Of a DNA stretch of 64,000 bases, positions 1 through 10,878 are shown piece after piece. Every line of letters starts with the position of its first letter. The first letter of the stretch is position 1. A program made the translations under genes and the position numbers. The stretch comes from Microstegium vimineum (lineage: Eukaryota; Streptophyta; Magnoliopsida; Poales; Poaceae): NCBI GenBank assembly GCA_022036555.1, contig CM039130.1, positions 19,432,570-19,496,569 of the forward strand, read 5' to 3'. Under the pieces are notes generated by a model that saw only the letters and a program-made list of their open reading frames with translations, had not been told where the DNA came from and did no database searches.

Positions 1-40
1 TTTCAGGGTGGTCGCCATACGCCGTGGGTGTCGTTGGGGT

Positions 41-160
41 GCTCGTTGTACGCCGTGAGTGTTTTACAGAGGTCGTCGTACGCCGTGAGCGTTTTACAGA
101 GGTCATCGCACGCCCTGAGCGTTTTACAGAGGTCGTCGCACGCCGTGAGCGTTTTACTTG
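41..160. repeat. 30-bp tandem repeat, four units
   Basis: Four head-to-tail units start at 41, 71, 101 and 131 with an exact 30-bp period, and a decayed partial unit lies at about 10-40. Each contains CGCCGTGAGCGTTTTAC with a few substitutions, and ACGC-(5 nt)-GCGT within the unit can form a small hairpin. The array lies just downstream of the protease stop of element A, read on the minus strand. It is therefore a 3'-untranslated tandem array, a known feature of Tat-type gypsy elements. Confidence 0.9.
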
Positions 161-287
161 CTTAACAGGTTCTGTTAGATAAAAAATAGGGGGAACGCGA
201 CACCTTTATTCATTATTGGAAAAGTACACAGTACAAGCTTATGTTTATGTTAGGACATTTTCTCGCACTGCCCGGGGCTGGCGGCCT

Positions 288-3258
288 CTACACTTGCTCG
301 CAGGGGAGGTCGGCGGTGGTCGCCGCTTGTTCTGCTTCCTTCTGCTTCTTTGCGGTGGGGTTGTCGCTGGCTTCAGAGTCGTACGTATCCTAGATACGGG
401 GCCTTTCAACGGCGTTTATTGTCTGCTGCTCGCATTCGTATGCGATCTTTAGGTTGTTACAAAGGCTGAGGATGCCTTGTTGCCTTGGGATATTTAGCAC
501 CATGTAGGTGTAGTGCGGGACTGCCATGAGCTTGGTGAGTGCTGGTCGACCGAGTATCACGTGATATGCTGTCTCGAAGTCGGTGATGATGAAATTAATG
601 TTTTCCACCCTGAAGTGGTTTTGGTCGCCAAACTGTATGGGGAGGTTGATCCGGCCTACCGGCGTCGATGCCTTATTTGGGATGATCCCCCAGGAGAAGT
701 TCGCGGGCAGGAGTTCCTTCTTGGAGTAATCAAGTTGGCGAAATGCATCGGTGAATATGATATTGAGGGTGCTCCCGCCGTCGACCTGCACCTTCCTGAA
801 ATGGCACGTGGCGATGGTTGGGTCGACGATGAGTGAGAAGCGACCGGGGTATCTAGAATCCGTCCACTCATCTTCTCCAGAGAAGCTAATGGGCTGTTCC
901 GACTAGTCGAGGTAGCGAGCGTTGGTCGAATCATCTCCTATTGCTGCAACTAAGTAGACATCCTTGCGAACTTGACGACGTCTCCTCTCACCTTCAACAA
1001 CCATGCTACCTCCAAAGATGGAGTACGTCATTGAAGCTGGTCGGAACTCCAGGGCCGGTGGTTCTTGGTCTTTGCCTTTGTTGGAGTCATCTTTCTTTGC
1101 TCTCTTGTCACTTCTTCCCCGTACTGCTGACTCAAGGAGCTCACAGTCGCGCATGGAGTGTTTAGAGTTTTTGTGTATAGGGGACGGGTCGTCAAGGATC
1201 TTCTTGTAACTAGCGTCGTAGTTCTTCTTTGGTCGGGCGTTCATGTTGGTGACATAGCGGTTGTCGCGCCTATAATCGTACCTCTGCGGATAGCACTCGG
1301 AGTTGCCCGATCGGTAGTCCCGGTGGTTGCCGACCATTCCTTCGCTATGGTAGTTTGGTTGGCGGTCTTTATCCCTTGCACGTTTCGGAGATCGAGAGTA
1401 GCGCTGCCTGTTCTCCCAGCTACGGGTGGCGTCGTCTTGATTGGCGTAAGGATTCGCGATCGTCATGAGCTCTTCTATGGTTGTTATGCTCTTTCGTGCC
1501 AACTTGTTCCGGAGGTCATCCGTCCGCAGGCCGTTGGAGAAGATGGTGATGGCCTCTGGGTTGGAGACCTCTGCGATATTCAACCGCTTGTCGGAGAAAC
1601 GCCTGATGTACTCCCGGATGCTCTCGTTGCTCCTCTGGCGAACGCTTTCCAAGTCGTACCTCATCCCAGGCTGGATACACGTAGCCTTGTATGTCTTGAT
1701 GAATATTTCCTTGAGTTGCTCCTAGATGTTGATGGTGCCTTCTGGGATCTTCTGGAGCCAGCTGTTGGTGGAGGTTGACAACACCACCAGGAGGTAGTTA
1801 GTCATTACGTCTTGATTTCCTCCGGCGGCGTAAACGACGATCTCGTAGGTGGACGCCCACTGCTCTGGGTTTGTCTTGCCGTCGTACTTCTCCACCGATG
1901 TAACTCTGAAATTCTGAGGCCATTGAATGGCACGCAGACGAGCAGAGAAGGGGCGCAGGCCCCCGATGGCTTGAGGTGCTGGTGGCAGTGTGCGACCACG
2001 TCGTGGATTGTCATCATCGTATCTCGGGGATCTGCGTCGACGTTCCCTTGGAGGGCTTCGGCGCGCCGGTGCCGGTGTTCGATCGCGCTGGGGTCTTTCG
2101 TGCTCACCGTCGTTGTGAGGTGGTGATCCTCGCCTCTGCTCCCTCAGAGGGCTTTGGTGCGGCGGTGCGGGTGCTCGATCGCGCCGGGGCCCGTGGAGTT
2201 CTTCATCGTCGCGGGGTGGGGATCCTCGCCTGGGCTCCCCCGGCGGGCTTCGTGGGTGGTTTTCTGTAGGACTGGGTGGAGAATTCGGGCAGAGGACCCA
2301 CTTTGTTGACCTGGACCACCGCCGCCATGATGTGGGCTTCTATCTTCTCGATCACTAGCGTGTAGGGGAGCTTGGACAACTTGCAGGCGGCTATCGCTAG
2401 GCTGGCGCTGGGTGTCGGGTAAATCGGAACGTCAACCATCTTGTCGAAATCTTGCTGGAGGTTGCGTCCTGGCATGCGACCACGATTCCTCTTCTCCTAC
2501 TCACGCTATTCCCGTGCGAGTCGTTCGTGCTCGCGGCGTTCCTCGTCGCGCTTCTTCTGCTCACGGCGTTCCAGTTCGCGCCTCTGTGGATGCTCGACGT
2601 TGTGCTGTTCTCTCACGATGCGGTCGGCATCCGTCTCATTTTCACGAGGGGCACTATCGGCGGAGACTTGAAAGATCACCCCCGCGAAGCCCGGAGGAAA
2701 CTCCAGGAAGCTGTTCGTCGATCCAGATGAGTCGGCAGTTTCGGGCCTGGTATTAGCAGTCGAGCCCGATGAGATCGTGCCGTCGAGGGATACTACGTGG
2801 TCGGAGTCACTGGGTATTGCAAAGATGATGACCGTGTTCACAATAGGCGCCACCGGGATCTGGCCGAAGGTTGATCGGAGCGTCTAGCGTTGGAGGATCG
2901 CAGCCTGGTTGCTGAGACCATAAGGCATCGTCGGAGGAGGGTGAACGCCCCTGGTCGTCACAGCTTCCGTTTTTGCTAGGGTCCGGCGACGGCGTGGTCG
3001 GCGGCCGTGATGACCAGAGAGTCGGCGCCGTGCCTCCTGCATGAGGTCGACGCAGTCGATGATAGCGGCATTGGAGCGATCGATGGCACGGACCAGGTCG
3101 TCGATATTGATCTTTCGCGGGTGGTGTTCTAGCGTGACAGAAAAGCGTGCGGCCGGCAGCGTGGATCCGACAGTCCAGGACATAGATCCAATCTGGAGCA
3201 TAGTGCCGGCTGCCGGGAGGACCATCGAATCCGGGAAGGTGGCCGCTTGACGAGCCAT
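288..3258 (-). pseudogene. gag-pro: Gag-protease polyprotein of element A, degraded
   Basis: This is read on the minus strand, with the likely start ATG at 3258 just after the primer-binding site. The gag core is visible around 1800-1420 (WLQKIPEGTINI, then IREYIRRFSDKRLNIAEV), the usual retrotransposon gag fold. A tryptophan codon is replaced by TAG at 1722-1724, directly before the EQLKE motif. A degenerate zinc-finger remnant (HKNSKHSMRDC) follows near 1160. The aspartic protease has the active-site-like VDGGSTLN near 780 and the family motif VILGRPALTKLMAVPHYTY near 540. Another in-frame stop lies at 390, and the frame then continues to a final TAG at 288-290. Several frameshifts break the N-terminal third (2200-3250). 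No reverse transcriptase follows. Confidence 0.8.
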
Positions 3259-3275
3259 GAAGTCGATGCACACAC

Positions 3276-3293
3276 CCCCTACCTGGCGCACCA
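3276..3293 (-). other. Primer-binding site of element A
   Basis: On the minus strand this reads TGGTGCGCCAGGTAGGGG, two bases after the LTR end. It matches the sites of B, C and D except for one C-to-T change that D shares. It is the tRNA primer site of this grass gypsy group; I do not assign the tRNA. Confidence 0.85.
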
Positions 3294-3295
3294 AC

Positions 3296-3780
3296 TGTCT
3301 AGGAAATATGCGTCGCAGTCTACCTTGGGGTACCCTACGGTAGTAGATTGTAGGCGGAGGTGTGACGACGGCGATCAAGTGTAACACAGAGAGCGTAGGC
3401 ACAACAATTTAGATAGGTTCGGGCTGACAAATCACCGTAATACCCTACGTCCTGTGTTTTGGTGGTTGGATTGATCTGAGTATTAGGTTACAAGATCTGT
3501 AGCTGATCTGAGAGAGAGCTTTTGGAGGGGGTCCCTGCTCACCTTATATAGCCGGGGAGCAAGGTTACAATTTCCATATCCTAACATATTACAATCGGTC
3601 CCTTAAAGTAAGGGATCTAAGTCTATCTTCTAGGATCTTCTTTGGCGAGCAAGGCTTCTTCGGAGTCCTTGGCGAGCATGACGACCTGGTCGCGTGCCAC
3701 AAGGCCTCGCAGGCCGGGCCGTCTTGTGGTTGGTAGGCCCATAAGGTCCCTAGGGATATGCCGAGGTAATATCCCCAACA
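3296..3780 (-). repeat. 5' LTR of element A (485 bp)
   Basis: On the minus strand the LTR begins TGTTGGGGATATTACC and ends CTAGACA, so it has the TG...CA ends, and it is followed by the primer-binding site. A TATA box (TATATAAG) lies at 3543-3550 on the minus strand, in the position expected for the LTR promoter. Confidence 0.85.
3543..3550 (-). promoter_or_regulatory. TATA box of element A LTR
   Basis: TATATAAG on the minus strand, about 235 bp inside the LTR from its start. It is the only good TATA match in this LTR. Confidence 0.6.
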
Positions 3781-3791
3781 AAGGGACTACC

Positions 3792-3813
3792 AAAGGGTAA
3801 GCTTGGGGGAGCT
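3792..3813 (+). other. Polypurine tract left of the F LTR
   Basis: AAAGGGTAAGCTTGGGGGAG, ending against the LTR start at 3814, is a typical Athila-type polypurine tract. It marks the left neighbour as the 3' end of an internal region of F. Almost all of that region lies beyond the insertion of A. Confidence 0.65.
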
Positions 3814-4670
3814 TGTTGACGGTCATTGACGTCAACCTTTAATACAATTATAAACATAATAAATGGATCAATAACATATAAAATATAGAAATATAGGGCT
3901 TTATCTAACAAATTCCACAAGTTTTGGTATTCTATTATTTTCCAAGGACTATTCCAGAAAAGAGGATAAAGAGAATCAAATCAGAGTAGATATTGAACAA
4001 ATCCCACGGAGATATAGTTTCCAAACAACTCACGGAGGATCCCGCAGATACGAAGCGAAGCGGGGCCCAGAACCTACCATGTGGGGCCGACCGGCATGGG
4101 GTGGGGCCGGGCGGCACCCCCCTGGGCCCACTGGCCGTCATCTTCTGGAAGATTCCTCCACCGCCTTTGAGGATTAATCTGAGCCCTACCTTAAGTCGGT
4201 TTGATCCAACGTCTATTGCGCATCCCACCAGGCTATAAATAGAGCCCTGTAACCCTCGGAGGAGAAATATAATTCAACGGATCCAGGTCAAGTGAGAGCC
4301 AGTTCAAGAATAGAATAGATCTAAGGTTTCTAGAGATTAGATTAGAACTCTAGTGCTTCAAGTTATTAGCTAGGTAGCTAGCAAGGTTCAAGTGGAGTTA
4401 GGCGATTTGCTTGGGATTCCAGATTCATTTGTCTGGAGATCGGTAATATATCTTGTATCTCATTATGAATTTATACTTCATTATTATATTGCTACTTATT
4501 GAGTGCTTAGTTTATTCTATTTGCATATTAGATATGATTGGTGATGATATATTTATAAGATCGTAAAGCGCCTAATTCAATTCTCGAGTGGGTTAGTTGG
4601 TATGTATTATGTAGGCGTGGTGCCTAGATATTATATGTACCTATGGATGTCTCCTGATGTGTCATGTTGT
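3814..4670 (+). repeat. Element F LTR, left part, interrupted by E
   Basis: The LTR starts TGTTGACGGTCATTGACG directly after the polypurine tract. It contains TATAAATAG at 4234-4242 with the TATA-to-transcript layout of an Athila-like LTR on the plus strand. It stops where the E LTR begins at 4671. The sequence from 48964 onward continues it and ends at a primer-binding site, giving a full LTR of about 1.5 kb. Confidence 0.7.
4234..4242 (+). promoter_or_regulatory. TATA box of the F LTR
   Basis: TATAAATAG on the plus strand, followed by a GC-richer stretch (AGCCCTGTAACCCTCGGAGG) that probably holds the transcription start. Confidence 0.6.
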
Positions 4671-6380
4671 TGTTGGTATTTCTTATGACTATTGCATAAA
4701 TCTGCAAGCGCACAGATTATACCGTTGTAGCACTTCACCTAGGAGTATTCCAAGGTATCGTAATTTATATTTTCCTAAGGAAAAGATGAGCTAGATATGA
4801 TAATTAGAGAGAGATCCTAGAGAGCACCTCAACTTAGTACCAACTAGTATAGGGGGGTAATAAAATAAAGTGATAGGAAAGGGTGATGAATGAATAAGCC
4901 ACAATAAAAGATAACTTAGAGATAACTAGTGAGTATAGTTAGGTGGGAGGGCAAGGAGAGAGTATAGGGACTCCTATATAATTCACTCTACTTCAATATA
5001 CTTAGCCAATTAATTAGTCTAAACACTATAGTTTGTCTCCTCAATACAAGTATGCTAGGCGAGAGGATAGATCAGTAGGAGGACAAAACTCCTACCGAAC
5101 CGCGCTCTCTTTTTATGGGGGCCTCACCTTTTAAGAACTTGCCTAAGAACATGTGGTGGAATACAAATACTAGACAAGGTTGTCAATCTCTTGCTAGCTA
5201 CCACAAACAATCCGTGCAACAAGCGTTAACCAAGGGTAAGATGACGTATAAGCACCACGCTTACACACAACTCACTACTTTGACTATGATCTATAACCAA
5301 AGCACCCTATAACAGGCAATGATCGCATACGGGAAAGACCACAAGGATCACATACTATTGATGTAAAGGCTAGTAATAAGCAAAAGCATATAACAAGACT
5401 ATAACAAGTACACTAATGCTCAAAGTAAATACTAAATAAAGTAGATGAAAAGTAATATATTGAATAAGATAAAGTCTTACAAAGAAGGAAAGATACAAGA
5501 GCTATACCAGACTTTCCAGAAGACGACTCCGGAAATCCCAAGCGTAGCTTGACTCAACTCTAACTCCCACTCTAGACTAACTAATAGAACAATATAAGGA
5601 ATAGAGCTTCTAGGCTTCTTCACCATGTATGAAGAGGGGGGTATGAGCCTCTATTTATAGTGGAAGGTGGAGTAGGGGCTACTCCATCTCCACGTCATCA
5701 ATCTAGGAAGCTTCAAATCTCCACCCTTGGATCCATCGCCTCTAAACCGACTTAGAGTGAGTGGTCTTGATCTTCAACACGTGTTAATTGAGTGTGGCGG
5801 TTACCAGGTGCTGCACCGACCTAGGAGGAGATCGGCCGACCCCCCCCCCCTTATGGCCTGTGGGCCCTGTCTTGGCCTTCTAGAGCATGGCCCACTGGTC
5901 AGGGACCAAGTGGGGGGTGGTACCCCTAGATAAGGATCAGCTGACCCCCTATAGGGGTCTAAGGCCCAAATCGACCTTCCAGAAGGTGTCCCCACTTGTC
6001 ATGTATCTTGGTTGGGTCTTCTGAGTTGATTGTCATGTTGATCTCTTTGATGTGGGCCCATGTATCCATGTGAGGTGCATTTGAACCGTTGGGAGGAAGC
6101 ACAAGTTGATCAAACAGTTGAGGATCACTTGGGAGTGCTTCCCCTGGATCATGGCTAGTGTGAGGAGTCTGGTAGGCCCAGCATGAGGCTGGCCGACCCA
6201 CTATGTGGGTCCCACTGGCTCTCCTTGCTCTGTTTCTTCTAAATCTGCATCAAATACTTCATGGACATGTGGAACTTGTTATTTATGAAAGTATGGTCAT
6301 GATATGATTGTTTATCCTTGATCCTGAGGTTGTTGACACTATTTTGGTTATCTAAAAGTGTGTCATTCTTGGTGTCAACA
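4671..6380 (-). repeat. E LTR copy L1 (3' LTR of I1)
   Basis: The only uninterrupted LTR of the three, 1710 bp. On the minus strand it starts TGTTGACACCAAGAATG and ends ATACCAACA. The minus-strand TATA box (TATAAATAG) is at 5651-5659. U3 contains GATCGGCCGACCCC-type motifs near 5830, 5935 and 6188, and a run of 12 C residues near 5840. The polypurine tract (AAGCCTGAGGGATCT on the minus strand) abuts it at 6381. Confidence 0.9.
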
Positions 6381-7486
6381 AGATCCCTCAGGCTTAACTT
6401 TTGCTCTTCCCGAGCAAACAATTACACTTAGCCTTGGTGGATCAAGAGTTGCTACTATGTTTCATATTTCAAGAGTACTAGATCTACAACTATCATACTT
6501 TTCTTTTGAATAGAAAAAATAGCAATAAAGACTCACCCATATTACCTTAGTCCTTCATGGGGCTTATGGCTTTATCCTTTGTCTTGGGTGGTTGAGAGAT
6601 AGAACAACTTAACTTGAGCACTAGTTTTCTTATTCTTTCACAAGTTTCATATCGGAGGTTTTGTAAAGTTTTGAAAAAGAAAGACCTAGTGTTCCTCAAA
6701 TGGTACTCTCGAGTCTCTCATAAGGTGTATGATTCCTCACCAAGGCACACATTTTAAGTTTTCCTTCTTTTCATACTATCTCTAAAGGATTATGTGGAGC
6801 TATAGGGTAGGATAAAGAATGTAGCAAACTTATTTTGCATTTGTTGTAAAGTCAAATTTCGGATCCAATGAGAGAAGTGTCATACTCTTAGATCAAGATG
6901 TGCAAGTGTGTGGAACATGGCAAATGATCAATACTCCTCTATTTGATATGAGCTCTCTTTCTAACTTATAATTTTGAGACATAGCTATCTTTATTTATTT
7001 TTTGTCTATGAGCTTTGATTTGTTGATCATCATTTTTTTTCTAAAATTTGGGACCTTCATGTGCCCCTATATTTTTTTCTTTTTCATATTTTTCATAATT
7101 TTGCATAGTCTATGTCTCATTTACTAGCAACATACTAGAGAGAGAATTTCTATTAGAACATAGAGCATGAACTATGTGGAAAATGAAAGGCATATTTCTG
7201 CGTACTTCCAGTGTAGAAGCAACATATATATGTGGCGTGTACGTGATCTTAATCTTGGGAGCATGATAAATCTCAATAAGGGTCACAAAACTTGACCAAA
7301 CTCAACAGGAAGCAAGCAGCTTATGTAGAAAGCTTAAATCATGAAAGAGCATATATGGCTTTGGTAGGAATTTTCACCATTGAGGAACAAAAAGTGTTTT
7401 TATCATTTTAAGAAATAAAACTCTGATAGTCATTCTTGTTTAGAACAATATTATAGCAGCTCTTGTCTTGTTATATCATGTCTCAC
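6381..7486 (-). other. E I1 3' untranslated region, part 1
   Basis: AT-rich sequence between the ORF1-like gene and the 3' LTR of I1, closely matched by 42742-43850 in I2. I see no coding signal. It continues after the solo LTR G at 10545-10878. Confidence 0.7.
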
Positions 7487-10400
7487 TGTCACACCCAGTT
7501 TTAAAGACAAAACGGGATGCATAAACCTTATGTGTGCCCAGAGATCAGTCACACACATAAGCCGACAAATCATCAAAAATGTACCATCACAGGTGTTTAT
7601 TACATAGAGAATAAGTATATATTAAAGTTTATTACATAACAGCGGAAATAAAAGATAACTCTCGCGAAGCTCCATCGCACAGGGACGTCAACTGGTTGAC
7701 CCCAAACCTAGTAGTCCTCTGGATACTCCTCATAACTCTGATAATCTGGTACCCATCCGGGATTTTTATCCAAATATTGAAAAGAGATGAACAAGTGTAA
7801 GTACTTCTAGTACTCAACAAGTATATATGGGGTTCATGAGGCTCAAAAGGTTGACATGGTTTACTGCGGTAAGCATTTTTAATTTGTAGCAAAACTTAAC
7901 AAGTGGTAGATCAAGATTATGCTTAAGCCCCCAAATTAAACTGCATGATCATATAAACAAATGAACAAGTAACATAATATCATGATAAAGTGATTCATAA
8001 AGGTAAGCAACAAGTAACCATAGTTTTCTGTGAGTTTTCCGGGCCGCTCGTGTCCGTGAGCACGGCTAATATATCAGTTTTTAACACTCTGCAGAGTTGT
8101 ATACTTTACCCATGAGTCGTGTTACCCATATGCCCGAGTTTATAACTCCCAAAACACTGCTGAGGTGAGAGGGCAGGGTACACTATGAAGTCTTTTGAAG
8201 GGGCTCGCTGACATACCACAGACAGTACGGATCCACGGGCAAGGGGTATACGGGAGCCCCGAAATGGTACACACGCGCAGCGGTAGCCACTCCGGCCACA
8301 ACCCGCAACCGCGCGTCAATGGCAACTTTCGTGAACTGCCGCATGCGAGAGAGTGACCCTAATACTGAACTAAAGCCAGAGCCATGTAGCTCTCATGGTT
8401 GTACTGTATGTCCCAGCTTTTGCTAACAGATAGGGTCCTAAATACATGTTGCTAAAAAGTCAAGTTTTACTTCATCATTTCATGTAGTCATTAATCAAGA
8501 TTAAAGATCATGCTTATTAATGGAGCACTAGCAATAACTACCCAGATGCAAAAACCCATAGGATTCCAAGGTTCAAGGTAACAAAGCTAGGTAAGCCGTA
8601 TGGTAACAAGATTAGACACATGCATATGATTTTATTTAAAACATCATGAATAGGACATCAAGGAAGATCCCATATAATACTTTCCTTGCTCAAAGGGTTC
8701 CTGCTGCTCCTGCTCAAAGAAAACTTCCTAGCCACCCACGTACTGCTCACCGTCTATACCCGATCACCACATCAACATGCAATTATACCAAGACATCACA
8801 TGCAAACATACAAAGGCTATAGATTAGAATAGTACAACAACCATAATAAAACAAGATTGAAAGTTGATAAAAACTATTCTACGTCTCACTATGATCACAT
8901 AGACGTTTGAAACACCAAAAACGGAGCTATAACGAAGAAGATATGAACTAATCAAGTTTCATAAATTAAACCAGAGATTAAAACAGATTAAGCAATTAAA
9001 TATATTTAACAGTTGTCTAACATGAACTATGAACTAACTAACACGTAGATTACGTCGATACGAATCTAACACAATTTGAATGGGTGAAAAAGGAGTTAAA
9101 ATGAGCAGTTTATGAACAAAAGAAAATGAGTGGCAAATCTGTAAATAGGATTTTCTATTTAATTTTGATTTAAAACAAAACCGAAAGGAGATTACGTCTT
9201 CCAGAACTGAAAATGTATAGAAGGAAATGCGCTTAAGACTGTGGGTTCAGACTTTAAAAAGAACAGGGGCTCTTTTGTAAAACAGACGACCGAAAGGGTA
9301 CGGGGTTCTGTGATCCATCCGATTTAAAACGGACGACCGAGATTAGAAAGGGGGAGGGAGCGGCGGCGCCCGACCGGAGCAGAGCAGGACCGCGGCAGTG
9401 CCATGGCCGGAGACGGGCGGCGCAGTGCAATCCGCCGCCTTGGTGCACTATTTTCTACGAGGTAAGGTCAGGGAGGGAGAGGGGAGAACGACGAACACTA
9501 CGACGGGGTTGGTTCTTACGATGGCGCGCGAGGGCGAGATGCTCACGCGGAGAGGCGGCTCTGCATTGCCGGCGGATGCGGACAGGGTCCAAGCGGACGG
9601 GATAGAGGGAATGGAGAGGGAGAGGGAGCCCCTGGGGCTCTGCTTACCACAACGCGAGGCTCGGGGAGCAGTCGGTTGGCGCAGAGAAGCTTGGCAGCGC
9701 AGAGGCGGCGGCGGCGGCTCTGTGCTCGGTCGCGATGGCTCTGGTGTGCCTCTGGCGTGTTCCGAGAGGGTGAGGTGAGGGCCGTAGGGTGCAGGGGCGT
9801 AGCTTTTATAGCTCGGGGTACTACGCAGGGAAAGGAAAGGGAGGATTTGGTGAGAATTCCGAGCGCGGCCGGGAAGGAAGGCGGTGGCGCCAGAAAGGAA
9901 AGAGAGGGAGGAGGAAGAAGGAAAGGGCCGGTGGGCGGCTACCAGGTGGGTCATACATGTCGGGGCAGAGTTGAGCTAAAGCGCGTGCGGTCGGGGGGGG
10001 GATTCCCTACTCCAAAACGTGCTCGGCCGAGGGGGATCCGTCGGCGCGGGAGAAAGGAAAGGAGAGGGAGGAAGAAAGGAAGGGGAGGGGATGAAGCTGA
10101 CGTGTGGGGTAGGCTTGTCAGCGAGGGAGGAGGTGGTGCAGTGCGGGAGGGAGAACTGGGCCGGCGTGATTGGGCCGGGCAAAGCCCATGCGGAGGGGAA
10201 AGGAGGGGGAGGGGGGTACTGGACCGGGCCGGGGAGGAGAGGGCCTCGGGCCAGATTGAAGAACGGGGGAGAGAGAAAAAGAGAGGGTTTTTTCCTTTTA
10301 TTTATGGAATTTCCAAATCAATTTCAAAATGCTTTTGAATTTCTAGTTTGAAAATAGAAAATTGCCAACCAATACAAAACACCATGCACCAGCATGTATG

Positions 10401-10539
10401 CAACAAACGTGTTTCTATTATTATGATCATTTTTATTTTATGAAATATGAGTTATTTTCCTATGTTATAATGTCCACACAAAATGAAATAAAAACATTTT
10501 TAATCTATTTTAAATAATGCACATTTTTAGGGTGTTACA
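7487..10539 (-). mobile_element. Element G: solo LTR, Tekay/Del-like (3053 bp)
   Basis: It is bounded by TGTCACACCC and GGGTGTTACA and flanked by a perfect 5-bp duplication CTCAC (7482-7486 and 10540-10544). The empty site is preserved in the I2 copy near 43850, which confirms the ends. On the minus strand it reads TGTAACACCC...GGGTGTGACA, the LTR ends commonly seen in Tekay/Del-type chromoviruses. A minus-strand TATA box (TATAAAAG) is at 9803-9810. There is no internal region, primer site or gene, so this is a solo LTR left by LTR-LTR recombination. The 9250-10300 part is very GC-rich and purine-biased. The several open frames there overlap on both strands and look like composition effects. 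Family assignment is by terminal motif and length only. Confidence 0.8.
9803..9810 (-). promoter_or_regulatory. TATA box of solo LTR G
   Basis: TATAAAAG on the minus strand. It lies about 730 bp from the LTR start in that orientation, with a pyrimidine-rich region (minus strand) upstream. Confidence 0.5.
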
Positions 10540-10544
10540 CTCAC

Positions 10545-10878
10545 AACAACTTAGACTTAGTTACAACATTTGCAACCCACAAAAGTTTTAGGTTCATGAT
10601 GGTTTCTTTTAAGCCAAGTAATCCATACCTGGAGAAATATCAAGTTGTAAACTAAGTACTAGAGAAACATTTAGCAGAGAAACTATTCATCATTTCCATA
10701 AGAGATATTAATATTCATGGAACATATGAGAGTAGAGAGAAGTCTTTTTGTTCTTTTCATCATATTCAGATTTTTTTGTAGATGCAAGCAAAGATAAGCA
10801 AGAAATTGCATGAATGTAAATGTTGGAATTAAAAACTTACCTTAGTGGGGAGGGAACCTCCCCAAGCTTATCCTTTGC
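10545..10878 (-). other. E I1 3' untranslated region, part 2
   Basis: Continuation of the untranslated region after G, matched by about 43851-44182 in I2. It ends next to the TAG of the ORF1-like gene. No other feature seen. Confidence 0.6.

Larger units (their letters stand above)
1..3780 (-). mobile_element. Element A: Ty3/gypsy LTR retrotransposon, partial, minus strand
   Basis: The element reads right to left: LTR at 3296-3780, primer-binding site at 3276-3293, then gag and protease down to 288, then tandem repeats running off the left edge. The second LTR is outside the window. Within the visible part nothing resembling reverse transcriptase or integrase follows the protease; a stop at 288-290 is followed by non-coding repeats. 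It therefore looks like a gag-protease-only, non-autonomous element, similar in plan to element C. The bases just right of the LTR (3781-3785, AAGGG) should be one target-site duplication, but its partner is off the window. It inserted only 33 bp upstream of the LTR of element F. Confidence 0.85.

Noticed and set aside
41..160. CRISPR-like array
   Set aside because: The 30-bp units are contiguous with no spacers, in a plant retroelement. This is an ordinary tandem repeat.
9398..10351. Several long overlapping open frames on both strands
   Set aside because: They are rich in G, R, P or S, overlap in opposite senses and lie in a GC-rich LTR. No domain is recognisable.
7487..10539. DNA transposon with terminal inverted repeats TGTCACACCC / GGGTGTTACA
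   Set aside because: The ends are TG...CA, the duplication is 5 bp, a TATA box lies inside in the right orientation, and no transposase is present. A solo LTR explains all of this.
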